The notes under the pieces are model-generated. The model searched no databases. It was not told the DNA's origin and saw only the letters and a program-made list of their open reading frames with translations. Made by a program: the position numbers and the translations under genes. Source: Bradyrhizobium sp. CCBAU 53338 (GTDB lineage Bacteria; Pseudomonadota; Alphaproteobacteria; Rhizobiales; Xanthobacteraceae). Taken from it: 64,000 nucleotides of DNA. This document shows, in pieces, positions 52,806 through 62,244 of this stretch. The stretch spans positions 1,550,001 through 1,614,000 of the forward strand of contig NZ_CP030048.1 in NCBI RefSeq assembly GCF_015291665.1. Direction: 5' to 3'. The stretch's first letter is position 1. Each line of letters begins with the position of its first letter.

Positions 52806-54176
52806 CTAGACGATCTGCCTGATGTCGGCGGGCTTGAGCAGCGCGCCGACGAGGATGCGCAGCGCCTCGGTCAATTCGGACCTGTTGCGCGCCGCTCCAA
52901 GCGAGACCCGCGCCGCATGCGGCGATGTTCCGTCGACGGTGAAGGCGTCGCCGGCAACGACCGCGAGCCCGTTGCGAAGCAGATGCGCCGCGATGTCAGG
53001 CCGCCCCTCCGGCAAATGCAGCCACAAATGATGTGCAGCCGGTTTCGCCTGGAACTGAACCCCCTTCAGGGCGCGTTGCGCCAGTTGCTGGCGGCCGACG
53101 GCTTCGTTGCGGATGGCGGTGATGATGCGATCGGCGACGCCGCTCTCGAGCCAGTGCGTCACCAGCGCGACCATCAGCGGCGCCGGCATCTGCACGGTGG
53201 CCTGGAGATGGCCGCGCATCTGAAGCTGCGCACCAGAATCGGGTGCCAGCAGATAGGCGACGCGCAACGCCGGCGCGATGCATTTCGACAGCGTGGTCGC
53301 AAGATATGTCCGCTCCGGAATGAGGTTCGCGATCGGCGAGGCCGATCGGTCGAGCAGCCCGTAGGCATCATCCTCGATCAGAACAGTGTCGGCATCGCGG
53401 ATGATTTTTGCGATTTCGCTACGACGATCGGCGGACAGCGTCGCCGTGGTTGGATTGTGCAGCGTCGGAATGAGATAGACTGCCTTCGGCTTGTGCGTGC
53501 GGCAGGCTTTCGCCAGCGCATCGGGCAGGATTCCGCCGTCATCCATCGACACGCCAACGAGATTGACGCCGAGTTGCGCTGCCGCGGCCTTGATGCCGGG
53601 GAAGGTGAGCGCTTCCGTCAGCACGACGTCGCCCGGCCGCGCCAGGTGCGCGAGCAGGTTGAACAGGACCGTCTGCGCGCCGGGAAAGATCACGAGCCTG
53701 TCGGCATGTGCATGCGGCACGCGCGAACGTATCCAGCGCGCGGCGACCTCGCGCTCATGCGCGCTGCCGCCGGGCGGCTGGTAGTTCAGGAACGCGGTCA
53801 GGCCCGATTGCGCGCGAATGGCTTCGAGGCCGGCAATGATGCGCTCGTCGAGCTGTGCTTCGAGCGGGTGCGGCGGCACGTTCATCGAGAGGTCGATCGC
53901 GACGGGATGCGGCAGGTCGACCGCGCGGCGCGCGCTGGTCTCCGACACGAACGAGCCCTGGCCGACGCGGGCCTCCATGATGCCGCGACGACGCGCCTCG
54001 GTGTAGGCGCGCGTCACCGTGGTCAGGTCGATGCCGAGCGCTTTTGCGAGTGCGCGCTGTGTCGGCAATTGCTGTCCCCGCACCAGCCGGCCGGCAGCGA
54101 TGTCGGCCTCCATGGCTTCGACGATGCGCTGGTAGCGCGGCCCCGACAGCTCCGAGATTGTAGGAGTCCAATCCAT
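52806..54176 (-). CDS. MocR-type regulator (GntR HTH fused to aminotransferase domain)
   Basis: This protein of about 456 residues has an N-terminal GntR winged helix (YQRIVEAMEADIAAGRLVRG, LPTQRALAKALGIDLTTVTR) and a class-I aminotransferase fold (LTAFLNYQPPGGSAHEREVA, NPTTATLSADRR, EDDAYGLL, and the PLP Lys in TTLSKCIAPALR). MocR proteins sense PLP or amino acids and control vitamin B6, GABA or transport genes. A start five codons upstream is also possible. It faces the DUF983 gene, with a candidate operator between them. Confidence 0.92.
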   Translation of the reverse strand: MDWTPTISELSGPRYQRIVEAMEADIAAGRLVRGQQLPTQRALAKALGIDLTTVTRAYTEARRRGIMEARVGQGSFVSETSARRAVDLPHPVAIDLSMNVPPHPLEAQLDERIIAGLEAIRAQSGLTAFLNYQPPGGSAHEREVAARWIRSRVPHAHADRLVIFPGAQTVLFNLLAHLARPGDVVLTEALTFPGIKAAAAQLGVNLVGVSMDDGGILPDALAKACRTHKPKAVYLIPTLHNPTTATLSADRRSEIAKIIRDADTVLIEDDAYGLLDRSASPIANLIPERTYLATTLSKCIAPALRVAYLLAPDSGAQLQMRGHLQATVQMPAPLMVALVTHWLESGVADRIITAIRNEAVGRQQLAQRALKGVQFQAKPAAHHLWLHLPEGRPDIAAHLLRNGLAVVAGDAFTVDGTSPHAARVSLGAARNRSELTEALRILVGALLKPADIRQIV

Positions 54177-54199
54177 GCAATTTGGCTCCATATCCTTTG

Positions 54200-54229
54200 A
54201 ATGTATGGATGCAAGATATTATTGTATGG
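54200..54229. promoter_or_regulatory. direct repeats AATGTATGG/ATTGTATGG, 21 bp apart
   Basis: Two copies of A(A/T)TGTATGG begin 21 bases apart, two helical turns, between the MocR-type gene and the divergent DUF983 gene. Direct repeats spaced about one or two turns are the usual binding layout for MocR proteins. The DNA between is AT-rich (AAGATATTATT) and could hold a -10 element. Confidence 0.55.
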
Positions 54230-54255
54230 GCCATCAGAACGGAAGAGGTGTCGTC

Positions 54256-54687
54256 ATGGCGACCGATTCGATCTCCCTGGCAAAGGCGATGTGGCGCGGC
54301 TTTCGCGGCAAGTGCCCGAACTGCGGCGAAGGCCATATGTTCGGCCGTTTCCTGAAAGTGGCAGACGCTTGCGATCATTGCGGCGAGGAGCTGCTCCACC
54401 AGCGCGCCGATGACTTCCCGGCCTATCTCGTGATGGTCGTGGTCGGCCACCTCGTGGTGCCGGCAATCCTCGCGGTCGAGACTGCCTATGCGCCGCCGGT
54501 CTGGCTGCAACTGGCGGTGTGGCTGCCGGTGACGCTGTTTGCTTCGCTCGCCCTGCTGCAACCGACCAAGGGCGCCATCGTCGGCCTGCAATGGCAGATC
54601 GGCATGCACGGCTTCCAGGCGAGCAAACTGCGGCGGGAAGCCACCCAGCTTGTGCCGGCGTTGGTGAAGGCGCCGCGCGCGGCCTGA
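54256..54687 (+). CDS. DUF983 family membrane protein
   Basis: This is a 143-residue protein with two CxxC pairs near the N-terminus (GKCPNCGEGHMFGRF at about 15-29 and CDHCGEELLHQRADDFPAY at about 36-54) and two membrane helices (LVMVVVGHLVVPAILAVETA and LQLAVWLPVTLFASLALLQP). This is the DUF983 layout, a zinc-binding two-helix membrane protein of unknown function. GAGG gives the ribosome site. It is divergent from the MocR-type regulator and is its simplest target. Confidence 0.88.
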   Translation: MATDSISLAKAMWRGFRGKCPNCGEGHMFGRFLKVADACDHCGEELLHQRADDFPAYLVMVVVGHLVVPAILAVETAYAPPVWLQLAVWLPVTLFASLALLQPTKGAIVGLQWQIGMHGFQASKLRREATQLVPALVKAPRAA

Positions 54688-54757
54688 GCCACGGCGTTTA
54701 CATAGCGCGTTCGGCCGCTACACTCCATCGCTTCAAACAAGAACGATGGAAACACCG

Positions 54758-55471
54758 ATGGCCGCACGCGCGAAAACCTTTCTGCTCTGTCATGGCGCGT
54801 GGTCCGGCGGATGGGCCTGGAAGAAGATGCATCCGCTGATGGCGCAGGCCGGCCACCGGCTGGTCGCGCCGACCTACACCGGGCTCGGCGAGCGATCGCA
54901 TCTCGCCAGCGCCGCGATCGATCTCGATACACACATCCAGGACATCCTCAACGTCATCAAGTTCGAAGACTTGAGCGACATCGTGCTGCTCGGCCACAGC
55001 TATGGCGGCATGGTCGCGACAGGCGTTGCCGATCGCGCGCGCGAGCGCGTCACGCAGCTGATCTATCTCGACGCCTTCGTGCCGCGCGACGGCCAGTCGC
55101 TGTTCGATCTCAACGAAGGCGGACGCGAGCCGATGCGCAAGGCGGCTGCCGCCGCCGACGGCTATCGCATCCCGCCGAACCCGCCGCCACCGGACACGCC
55201 GCAGGCCGATCTCGACTGGCTCAATGCGCGCCGCATCAACATGCCGCTCAAATGCTTCGAGACGAAGCTGAAGCTTCAGCACGGCGAACCCGCGATGCCG
55301 CGGAGCTACATCTATTGCGCCCGCATTCCGCCGGGCGACGTGTTCGGCCAGTTCGCAGGGCGCGCAAAGAGCGAGGATGGCTGGCGCTACTTCGAGCTCG
55401 ACGCCAGCCACGCGCCGAATGTCACGGCGCCGGAGGCGTTGATGGGTGTGTTGAACGAGATTGTTGCATGA
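54758..55471 (+). CDS. alpha/beta-hydrolase
   Basis: The 237-residue esterase-like enzyme shows FLLCHGAWSGGWAWKKMHPL (oxyanion loop), the nucleophile elbow GHSYGG, IYLDAFVPRDGQS, and the distal His in ELDASHAPNVTAPEAL; the acid is probably the Asp before the His. It resembles the HNL/SABP2-like branch that hydrolyses small esters or cleaves hydroxynitriles. An ATG four codons earlier also fits. It lies on the opposite strand to the RNase P RNA gene and is convergent with it. Confidence 0.88.
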   Translation: MAARAKTFLLCHGAWSGGWAWKKMHPLMAQAGHRLVAPTYTGLGERSHLASAAIDLDTHIQDILNVIKFEDLSDIVLLGHSYGGMVATGVADRARERVTQLIYLDAFVPRDGQSLFDLNEGGREPMRKAAAAADGYRIPPNPPPPDTPQADLDWLNARRINMPLKCFETKLKLQHGEPAMPRSYIYCARIPPGDVFGQFAGRAKSEDGWRYFELDASHAPNVTAPEALMGVLNEIVA

Positions 55472-55535
55472 ACTTCTGCCGTCATTCCGGGGCTCGTGCT
55501 GCGCACGCCCCGAAAATGACGGCGGCGAAATTGGT

Positions 55536-55567
55536 GAGGGGCCCGATGCGTCGGCATCGGACCCCTC
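55536..55567 (-). terminator. hairpin at the 3' end of rnpB
   Basis: Arms GAGGGGTCCGATGC and GCATCGGGCCCCTC, with one mismatch and a four-base loop, lie just beyond the RNase P RNA end on the minus strand. This is the expected place for its terminator. A REP fragment (GTCATTCCGGGG) follows near 55487. Confidence 0.6.
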
Positions 55568-55577
55568 GTCGCAAGAT

Positions 55578-55992
55578 ATCAGCCGGCCTGTAAGCCGGGT
55601 TCTGTAGGGCACCGCCTGCTTGCGCAAGCGATACGTGACGGCCATTCCTCTGGGGCCGTGTTTGCACATGGCCTCGAGCAACCTACCCGGACGGCGGGCC
55701 TGACATCGCCCCGCGGCGTTATCGCTTGCGCGAACAGCCCGCTACGCCGCCCCTATTCGGTTTTGCTCCCGGTGGGGTTTACCATGCCGGCTCCGTTGCC
55801 GGACCCGCGGTGCGCTCTTACCGCACCTTTTCACCCTTACTTCCTCCGAGGAGGGAGCGGTTCGTTCTCTGTGGCACTTTCCCTGGGGTCGCCCCCGCCG
55901 GACGTTATCCGGCACCGCATGTCAAGGGAGCCCGGACTTTCCTCCCCGGCGGCCTTTCGGCACGTGCCGGAGCGGCCGTCCGGCCGACTGAC
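55578..55992 (-). ncRNA. rnpB: RNase P RNA, bacterial type A (rnpB)
   Basis: This is the catalytic RNA that matures tRNA 5' ends. On the minus strand the 5' part contains GAGGAAAGTCCGGGCTCCC (P4 side and J3/4) and the 3' part ends AGAACCCGGCTTACAGGCC, the two universal blocks. TCAGTCGGCC near the 5' end pairs with GGCCGGCTGA near the 3' end, giving a 10-bp P1, which sets the ends near 55992 and 55578. The length of about 415 bases fits alphaproteobacteria. GGGTGAAAAGGTGCGGTAAG, seen in the middle, is the usual P11-P12 region. Confidence 0.95.
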
Positions 55993-56142
55993 TGACAAGG
56001 CAATGGGCATTTGTGACGGGTTCGTCAAGCCAAGATCGTGGCGCACGCAGTAAGCGTAAATAATTTATCCTGAAGCTGTCGTCGGGCGCGGACCCCGTTC
56101 GACTGGATGTCGGCAATCCAGCCGAACAACAGGAGTTGAGCC

Positions 56143-56493
56143 ATGCAGTACCTGCTGCTGATCTATCGAAGCGAAGCGGAAATGAGCAAGATGACCCCCG
56201 CAGACCGTCAGGCTATGGCGGCGGAGTACGGCTCTTACACGCAGTCCATCGTGCAGAGCGGCCATTTCAAGGCCGGCGATGGGCTGCAGCCGAGCACCAC
56301 GGCGACCACCGTGCGCGTGCGTGACGGCAAGACCCTGACCACCGATGGTCCTTTTGCGGAGACCCGCGAGCAACTCGGAGGCTATTATCTGGTCGAGGCC
56401 AAGGATCTCGATACAGCCATCGCGCTGGCCGCGCGAATTCCCGGGGCCAGGGAGGGCTCGATCGAGGTCAGGCCGGTCATGATCTACAAGTGA
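56143..56493 (+). CDS. YciI/DGPF-domain protein
   Basis: The 116-residue ferredoxin-like-fold protein begins [20 protein letters not shown] and carries the DGPF motif in [20 protein letters not shown], then [20 protein letters not shown] and [12 protein letters not shown] proteins are the constant partners of ECF42 sigma factors. The stop overlaps the GTG start of the sigma gene (GTGA). CAGGAG precedes the ATG. The function is unknown; it may be regulated by or help the sigma factor. Confidence 0.92.
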   Translation: MQYLLLIYRSEAEMSKMTPADRQAMAAEYGSYTQSIVQSGHFKAGDGLQPSTTATTVRVRDGKTLTTDGPFAETREQLGGYYLVEAKDLDTAIALAARIPGAREGSIEVRPVMIYK

Positions 56494-57724
56494 TCGCGGC
56501 CACCGACATCGACAGGATCTTCCGCGACGAGGCGGGGCGGGCGCTGGCCACGCTGATCCGCCTCGTCGGTGATTTCGATTTGGCCGAGGACGCGCTCCAG
56601 GACGCTTTCGCGGTGGCGCTGGAGCGCTGGTCGGCGGGCGAACTGCCGGACAATCCGCGCGCATGGCTCGTCAATGTCGGCCGCAACAAGGCGATCGACC
56701 GTATCAGGCGCCAGGCCGCGTTCCGCGGCAAGCAGCAGGAGCTTCTGCATGAGCTCGAGCTCAACGCGGAGGCGCCGGCCGAGCCGCCGGCGATGCTCGA
56801 CGACGACATGCTGCGGCTGATCTTCACATGCTGCCATCCGGCATTCGCGGCCGAGGTCCAGGTTGCGCTGACGCTGCGCACCGTCTGCGGCCTCTCCACC
56901 GCGCAGGTCGCGCGCGCCTTCCTCGCCGGTGAGGATGCGATGGCGCAGCGCCTCGTCCGCGCCAAGCAGAAGATCAGGCTCGCCGGCATTCCTTATGAAG
57001 TGCCCGGGCGCGACGCGCTGGCGCCGCGGCTCGATGGCGTGCTTGCCGTGATCTACCTCGTCTTCACCGAAGGCTATGTCGCAACCTCGGGTGCGGACTT
57101 GATGAGGCCCGATTTGGCCGTCGAGGCGATCAGGCTCGGCCGCCTGCTTGACCGGCTGATGCCCGATCGCGCCGCGATCAAGGGCCTGCTGGCGTTGATG
57201 TTGCTGCACGATGCACGCCGCGCCGGGCGCGAAACCGCGGCCGGCGACGTCGTGCTGCTGGAAGAGCAGGACCGCACCCTCTGGGATCGCACGCAGATCG
57301 AGGAGGGCCTGCGGCTCGTCGATGACGCGCTGCGCGTGCCGGGCCGACCGCAGGCCTATGCGGTGCAGGCTGCGATTGCCGCGCTGCATGCCCGCGCCCC
57401 GAGCTTTGAGCAAACCGATTGGCGGCAGATCGCCGGGCTCTACGAAGTGCTGCTGCGCATCAGCCCGTCACCGGTGATCGAGCTCAACCATCTGCCGCGA
57501 TCTCGATGGTCGACGGCCCGGCGCGCGCACTCGATCTCGTCGACGCGGTCGCCGCGCGCGGTGGCCTCGATGGCTACGAGCTGTTGCCCGCCGTGCGCGC
57601 GGATTTACTGCGGCGGCTGGAACGAAAGCAGGAAGCGCGCGAGGCCTATGCTGCTGCGACGGAAGCGACGCAGTTGGAGCCGTTGCGTCGGCTGTATGCG
57701 CGGCGGGTGAGGGAGATGGAGTAG
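56490..57724 (+). pseudogene. ECF sigma factor, ECF42-like, with frameshifted C-terminal extension
   Basis: A GTG start overlaps the DGPF gene. Residues 1-333 read normally: sigma region 2 ([40 protein letters not shown]), region 4 ([40 protein letters not shown]) and the helical extension ([15 protein letters not shown] [29 protein letters not shown]). After ELNH (near 57489) the frame is lost and reading continues into an Arg/Ser-rich tail. The proper ending ([53 protein letters not shown]) lies in another frame up to 57724. One missing base would restore a 411-residue protein. Either a real mutation or a sequencing error. Confidence 0.85.
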
Positions 57725-57737
57725 ACGCCACGCTCCG

Positions 57738-58520
57738 TCACTTCGACGCGACCGTCGTTCCATCCGCCGGCAGGCTGGCCAGCAGCGCCTGCAAGGTCGA
57801 CAGCGTCGAGTGATCGGCAACGCCATCCAGCCGCGCGGGGCGGAAATGGCGCTGGAAGGCGGTGACGACTTCCATCGTCGCGGCGTCGTATTTGCCCGAT
57901 AGCGGTACGCCATAGCCGTAGCGGGCGAGCGCCTGCTGGAGGCCCAGCACCTCGTCGCTGATGGTTCCGAGCATGAGGGTTTCGCCGCGCACGATCGGCG
58001 CGGGCGTCACCCAGTGACCGACGCCGGAATTCGCCAGGGAATGCCATGGAAATTTTTCGCCGGGATCCTTCTTGCGCGCGGGCGCGACGTCGGAATGGCC
58101 GAGCACCCGCTGCGGCGCGATCTTGCGGCGAAGGATGATGCCGCGGCACAGCGCGATCACGGCAGCGATCTGGCGCAGCGGATATTCCGGGTAACCCCAA
58201 TCGTGGCCACGATTGATGATCTCGATCCCGATCGAGCAGGAATTGATGTCGTCCTCGCCGGCCCAGGACGAGACGCCGGCGTGCCAGGCGCGCCGCGCTT
58301 CGGGCACGCACTGCACGATGCGGCCGTCCTCCAGCACCACGTAATGGGCCGACACCTCGGTGCCGGCGGTGCACAGCCGCGCCAGCGCGCCCTCGACGTC
58401 GGGCATGCCGGTGTAGTGCAGCACGATCATGTCAGGCTGGCGGCCCTTGTTGCGCTCGCCATGGTTGGGCGAGGGGATGATGTCGGAGACGATCGACGAA
58501 TCCGGCTCGAATGTCCGCAT
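57738..58520 (-). CDS. N-acetylmuramoyl-L-alanine amidase (AmiD/AmpD-like, amidase_2 plus PG-binding domain)
   Basis: This zinc amidase of about 260 residues cuts the bond between muramic acid and L-Ala. Visible are DMIVLHYTGM (first His ligand), SAHYVVLEDGRIVQCVPEAR, AWHAGVSSWAG, SIGIEIINRGHDWGYPEYPL (catalytic Glu), VLGHSDVAPARKKDPGEKFP (second His and Lys), and a C-terminal peptidoglycan-binding domain (VLGLQQALARYGYGVPLSGK, VTAFQRHFRPARLDGVAD). No signal peptide is visible. An ATG 27 codons earlier (58601) could add a charged N-terminus; no strong ribosome site is seen for either. Confidence 0.85.
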   Translation of the reverse strand: MRTFEPDSSIVSDIIPSPNHGERNKGRQPDMIVLHYTGMPDVEGALARLCTAGTEVSAHYVVLEDGRIVQCVPEARRAWHAGVSSWAGEDDINSCSIGIEIINRGHDWGYPEYPLRQIAAVIALCRGIILRRKIAPQRVLGHSDVAPARKKDPGEKFPWHSLANSGVGHWVTPAPIVRGETLMLGTISDEVLGLQQALARYGYGVPLSGKYDAATMEVVTAFQRHFRPARLDGVADHSTLSTLQALLASLPADGTTVASK

Positions 58521-58878
58521 GTTCGCCGCGGCCTTGGGAACCGGGAGAACGCGCTGACGCTTCGAATCAGTACCGGATGGTGTGGACGGACCGGACGACA
58601 TAAACAACTCAGGATAGGACGAAGAGGAGCCAAGCCCTTCTCTTTACTATTCCTTTACCCTCCGGTCCGCGCAATCGCGCGATGCGGTTAACGGGTACAT
58701 TTTGGCCCCAGTGTGTGGATGACGCATCACCGTTCCGCGACCTTTTCGAGATGTAACGAACCGATCAACGCTTTCTTAACGCTAAGGGCCGTTACTGAGA
58801 GATGAAGAGCCGACCCGCGTCCGGAGGCGGCCAGAAGCGATTTTGGCTCGAAATCCCATGGTTGCCCGACATATTCCG

Positions 58879-58922
58879 CTGGGAACACCGGGTCTGCCGC
58901 CTGGGACGACCGGGCGCGGCGC
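58879..58922. repeat. imperfect 22-bp tandem repeat in the dcw leader
   Basis: CTGGGAACACCGGGTCTGC followed by CGC is repeated at once as CTGGGACGACCGGGCGCGG plus CGC, matching at most positions. It lies about 110 bases before rsmH. TGGGA elements are the kind bound by MraZ in other bacteria, but no mraZ gene is found here. The rest of 58521-59031 is a 510-base stretch holding the amidase and dcw promoters but no gene I can support. TTTACTATTCCTTTACCC at 58642-58659 and a run of AT-rich DNA near 58730-58800 are promoter-like. Confidence 0.4.
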
Positions 58923-59031
58923 GCGCGTTGGACTGGGGCTTTGTCGTGGAACCGCCGCGACGCGGAATGATTCGAGGCGTGATGGGCTGCTTCGCCCCCG
59001 ATTTTACCTGCGGCCGCGACAGGCGCGATGC

Positions 59032-60021
59032 ATGAGCGACGCGCCGCACATTCCCGTGCTTGGCCGCGAGGCGATCGCGCATCTCGCGCCGCGCGAGGGC
59101 GGCGTATATGTCGACGCCACTTTCGGTGCCGGCGGTTACAGCCGCGCCATCCTCGACGTGCCGGGAACCCGCCTGATCGCGATCGACCGCGACAGCACGG
59201 CGATCGCCGGCGGTGCAGAACTGGTCGCGCAAGCCGCGGGCCGGCTGACGCTGGTCGAAGACCGTTTCTCGAATCTCGCCGAAGTCTGTGCGGTGCAAGG
59301 CGTCGATGCGGTCGACGGCGTCGTGATGGATGTCGGCGTCTCCTCGATGCAACTCGACCAGGCTGGTCGCGGCTTCTCGTTCCGTCTGGACGGTCCGCTC
59401 GACATGCGGATGGGACAGACGGGGCCGACGGCCGCCGATGTCGTCGCGCGCGCCTCGGAGAGCGATCTCGCCGACATCATCTATCTCTTCGGCGAGGAGC
59501 GCCATTCGCGCCGCGTCGCCCGCGCCATCGTGGCTGACCGGCAGGAGACGCCGTTCACCACCACGCGCGCGCTCGCCGATCTCGTCGGCAGGGTGGTGCG
59601 CTCGAAGCCCGGCGACATTCACCCGGCGACCCGGACGTTCCAGGCGCTGCGCATCTTCGTCAATGAAGAGCTCGAGGAGCTCCAGACCGCGCTCGCCTCC
59701 GCCGAACGCGTGCTCAAGCCCGGCGGCCGTCTTGTCGTGGTTTCCTTCCATTCGCTCGAAGACCGCATCGTCAAGAATTTCCTGGCCGAGCGCTCCAGGA
59801 CCGGCGGCGGCTCGCGGCATCTGCCGGAAGTGGCGCAGACCGCGCCGAGCTTCCAGCTTTTGACGCGGCGACCGGTGATCGCCGGCGAAGCGGAGGTTGC
59901 GCGCAATCCACGTGCCCGTTCCGCAAAGCTGCGCGCCGCCGAGCGCACCTCGGCGCCGGTGCATGCCGACGACGAGCCATCGTCCTGGCCAAAACTGTCC
60001 GACGTGATGAGGGGCGGTTAG
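59032..60021 (+). CDS. rsmH: 16S rRNA m4C1402 methyltransferase RsmH (MraW)
   Basis: RsmH methylates N4 of C1402 in the ribosomal decoding site and is normally the first or second gene of the dcw cluster. The 329-residue protein has the SAM motif [91 protein letters not shown] and [17 protein letters not shown]. The ATG before [11 protein letters not shown] is the family start; the longer upstream frame is not conserved-looking. ftsL starts three bases after its stop. Confidence 0.95.
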   Translation: MSDAPHIPVLGREAIAHLAPREGGVYVDATFGAGGYSRAILDVPGTRLIAIDRDSTAIAGGAELVAQAAGRLTLVEDRFSNLAEVCAVQGVDAVDGVVMDVGVSSMQLDQAGRGFSFRLDGPLDMRMGQTGPTAADVVARASESDLADIIYLFGEERHSRRVARAIVADRQETPFTTTRALADLVGRVVRSKPGDIHPATRTFQALRIFVNEELEELQTALASAERVLKPGGRLVVVSFHSLEDRIVKNFLAERSRTGGGSRHLPEVAQTAPSFQLLTRRPVIAGEAEVARNPRARSAKLRAAERTSAPVHADDEPSSWPKLSDVMRGG

Positions 60022-60024
60022 CAC

Positions 60025-60417
60025 ATGCGCTTCATCCACCTCCTCGTCATCGGCGCGTTGGTCTTCGCGGCCGCCTATGTCTACCGGATCAAGATGGACT
60101 CGACCGCCCGCGTCGAGAAGGTGCTGCGACTGCACGCCGAGATCCGCGAGCAGCGCGATGCGATCGCGCAGTTGCGCTCCCAATGGGCCAAGCTCGATGC
60201 CCCCCTGCGCCTGCAGGGCCTCGTCGAGCGGCATCTGCCGCTCAAGCCCGTCAACGGGACGCAATATGATTCACTGAAGAACCTGCCGGACCGTCCGCCG
60301 CGGATGTTCCGGCCAGGCGAGCCTGATCCGATCGGGTCCATGATCAACACCATCGAAGCCGCGAGCGATCCGGACAGCGTGACGGGCTCCGTGCCGCAGC
60401 CCGAGGACAAGCAATGA
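60025..60417 (+). CDS. ftsL: cell division protein FtsL
   Basis: This 130-residue bitopic protein has an uncleaved membrane helix (LVIGALVFAAAYVYRIKM) and a coiled-coil stretch after it (VLRLHAEIREQRDAIAQLRS, QWAKLDAPLRLQGLVERHLP), the FtsL layout. It scaffolds FtsB, FtsQ and FtsI at the septum. The family is poorly conserved in sequence; identification rests on layout and position between rsmH and ftsI. Its stop overlaps the ftsI start by four bases. Confidence 0.9.
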   Translation: MRFIHLLVIGALVFAAAYVYRIKMDSTARVEKVLRLHAEIREQRDAIAQLRSQWAKLDAPLRLQGLVERHLPLKPVNGTQYDSLKNLPDRPPRMFRPGEPDPIGSMINTIEAASDPDSVTGSVPQPEDKQ

Positions 60418-62165
60418 GCGCTGTTCCGGCCAAACCGACCGAGCGGTCAGCCGAGCCTTGGCGGCAACGCCTGATCCGCAGCCTGCTCTACGGGCGCAAT
60501 GTCGATCGCGCCGCCAAGGCGCGCGCGCGCGTGGGTCTCGCGATACTTGCTTTTGCCACGGTCTACACCCTGATCGGTGGACGGCTCGTGATGTTTGCGA
60601 TCGGCGCCGATGCTCACGGCGCGCGTCGTGCCGCCGCGCAGGAAGTGGTTGCGACCGCGCGGCCCGACATCGTCGACCGCAACGGCGCGATCCTGGCGAC
60701 CGACGTCAAGGCGTCCAGCCTGTTCGGCGAGCCGCGCCGCATCATCGACAAGGACGAGGCGATCGAGCTTCTGACCGGGACCGTGCCCGACCTCGACGAG
60801 GCCGAGGTGCGCGACCGCCTGTCGTCGCGCAAGGGCTTCGTCTGGCTGAAGCGCGAGATCACGGCGAAGCAGCAGCAGGACATCCACAAGCTCGGCTTGC
60901 CCGGCATCGGCTTCTTGCGCGAAAACAAGCGCGTCTACCCGACCGGAAACGAGGTCGCTCACCTCATCGGTCTGGTCAATATCGACAACCAGGGCATCGC
61001 GGGCATGGAGAAGTGGCTCGACAATCAGGGCCTCGCCGATCTCCACCGCGCCGGCTTTGCCATCGACCGGCTGCAGAAGCCGGTCGAGCTCTCGGTCGAT
61101 CTGCGCGTCGAGCACGCGCTGCGCGACGAGCTGCTCAAGGCCAAGGAAAAGTTTCACACCAAGGCGGCCTCCGGCCTCGTGACCAACGTCAATACCGGCG
61201 AGATCATCGCGATGGTGTCGTTGCCCGACTTCGATCCCAACAACCCGAAGGAAGTGCACGATCCGGATCGCATCAACCGCCTGACGACCGGCGTCTACGA
61301 GATGGGCTCGACATTCAAGGCGTTCACGCTGGCGATGGCGCTCGACACCGGCAAATACGGACTCGATTCGCTGTGGGATGCGCGTGCGCCGCTGCACTAC
61401 GGCAAGTTCGCGATCCATGACGACGAGCCGAAGGGCCGCTTCCTGACCATGAAGGAGGTGTTCACTTTCTCCTCCAACGTCGGCGCGGCACGGATCGCGC
61501 TGTCGCAGGGCGTGGAAGCGCACAAGGCGTTCCTGCGCAAGATGGGCCAGCTCGAGCGGCTCCGTACCGAACTGCCTGAAAGCGCATCGCCGATCGTGCC
61601 GCGGCATTGGGGCGATCTCAACACCATCACCATCGCGTTCGGCCACGGCATTGCGGTGGCACCGCTGCAGGCGGTGATGGGCGTCAGCGCGCTCGCGAAT
61701 GGCGGCCTTCTGATTCCTCCGACCTTCCTCAAGCGCTCCGAGGAGGAGGCGCGGGCAATCGCAAAGCGCGTGATCAAGCCCGAGACCTCGGACAAGATGC
61801 GGTTCCTGATGCGCCTGAACGCCGAAATCGGCACGGCTCGCAAGGCGGACGTGAAGGGCTATTATATCGGCGGCAAGACCGGTACCGCGGAAAAGGTGGT
61901 CAACGGGCGCTATGCCAAGAAGAAGGTCCTGACCGCGTTTACCGCGATCATTCCGGCGGACAAGCCGAAGTACCAGCTCCTGATCATGCTCGACGAGCCG
62001 CAGCCGCTGAAGGAAACCTACGGCTTCATCACCTCGGGCTGGAACGCCGTTCCGACCGCTGGCAACGTCATCAGCCGTATCGGACCGCTTCTCGGCATCG
62101 AGCCCCGCTTCGACCTGCCGCCCGCGGACCGCCTTATTCTTGCAGCATCCAGGACAACCCAGTAA
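60414..62165 (+). CDS. ftsI: septal penicillin-binding protein 3 (FtsI)
   Basis: This transpeptidase crosslinks septal peptidoglycan. The 583-residue protein has a membrane helix at about residues 40-62, the pedestal domain ([40 protein letters not shown]), then the catalytic domain with SxxK at Ser299/Lys302 (GSTFKAF), SSN in [11 protein letters not shown] and KTG in [10 protein letters not shown]. All three active-site motifs are intact. It overlaps ftsL by four bases and is followed by murE after 79 bases. Confidence 0.96.
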   Translation: MSAVPAKPTERSAEPWRQRLIRSLLYGRNVDRAAKARARVGLAILAFATVYTLIGGRLVMFAIGADAHGARRAAAQEVVATARPDIVDRNGAILATDVKASSLFGEPRRIIDKDEAIELLTGTVPDLDEAEVRDRLSSRKGFVWLKREITAKQQQDIHKLGLPGIGFLRENKRVYPTGNEVAHLIGLVNIDNQGIAGMEKWLDNQGLADLHRAGFAIDRLQKPVELSVDLRVEHALRDELLKAKEKFHTKAASGLVTNVNTGEIIAMVSLPDFDPNNPKEVHDPDRINRLTTGVYEMGSTFKAFTLAMALDTGKYGLDSLWDARAPLHYGKFAIHDDEPKGRFLTMKEVFTFSSNVGAARIALSQGVEAHKAFLRKMGQLERLRTELPESASPIVPRHWGDLNTITIAFGHGIAVAPLQAVMGVSALANGGLLIPPTFLKRSEEEARAIAKRVIKPETSDKMRFLMRLNAEIGTARKADVKGYYIGGKTGTAEKVVNGRYAKKKVLTAFTAIIPADKPKYQLLIMLDEPQPLKETYGFITSGWNAVPTAGNVISRIGPLLGIEPRFDLPPADRLILAASRTTQ

Positions 62166-62244
62166 TCAACTGGGTAGGCCGTGACCGCCGCTGAGTCGGG
62201 ATTTCCGACAAGATTCGGCTTTCCGGCGCGGCGACCGGAAGACC

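Noticed and set aside
58800..59035. Frame of 77 codons just before rsmH considered as mraZ
   Set aside because: It has none of the MraZ/AbrB features (no FxGxxxxxxDxKGR-type start) and no ribosome site.
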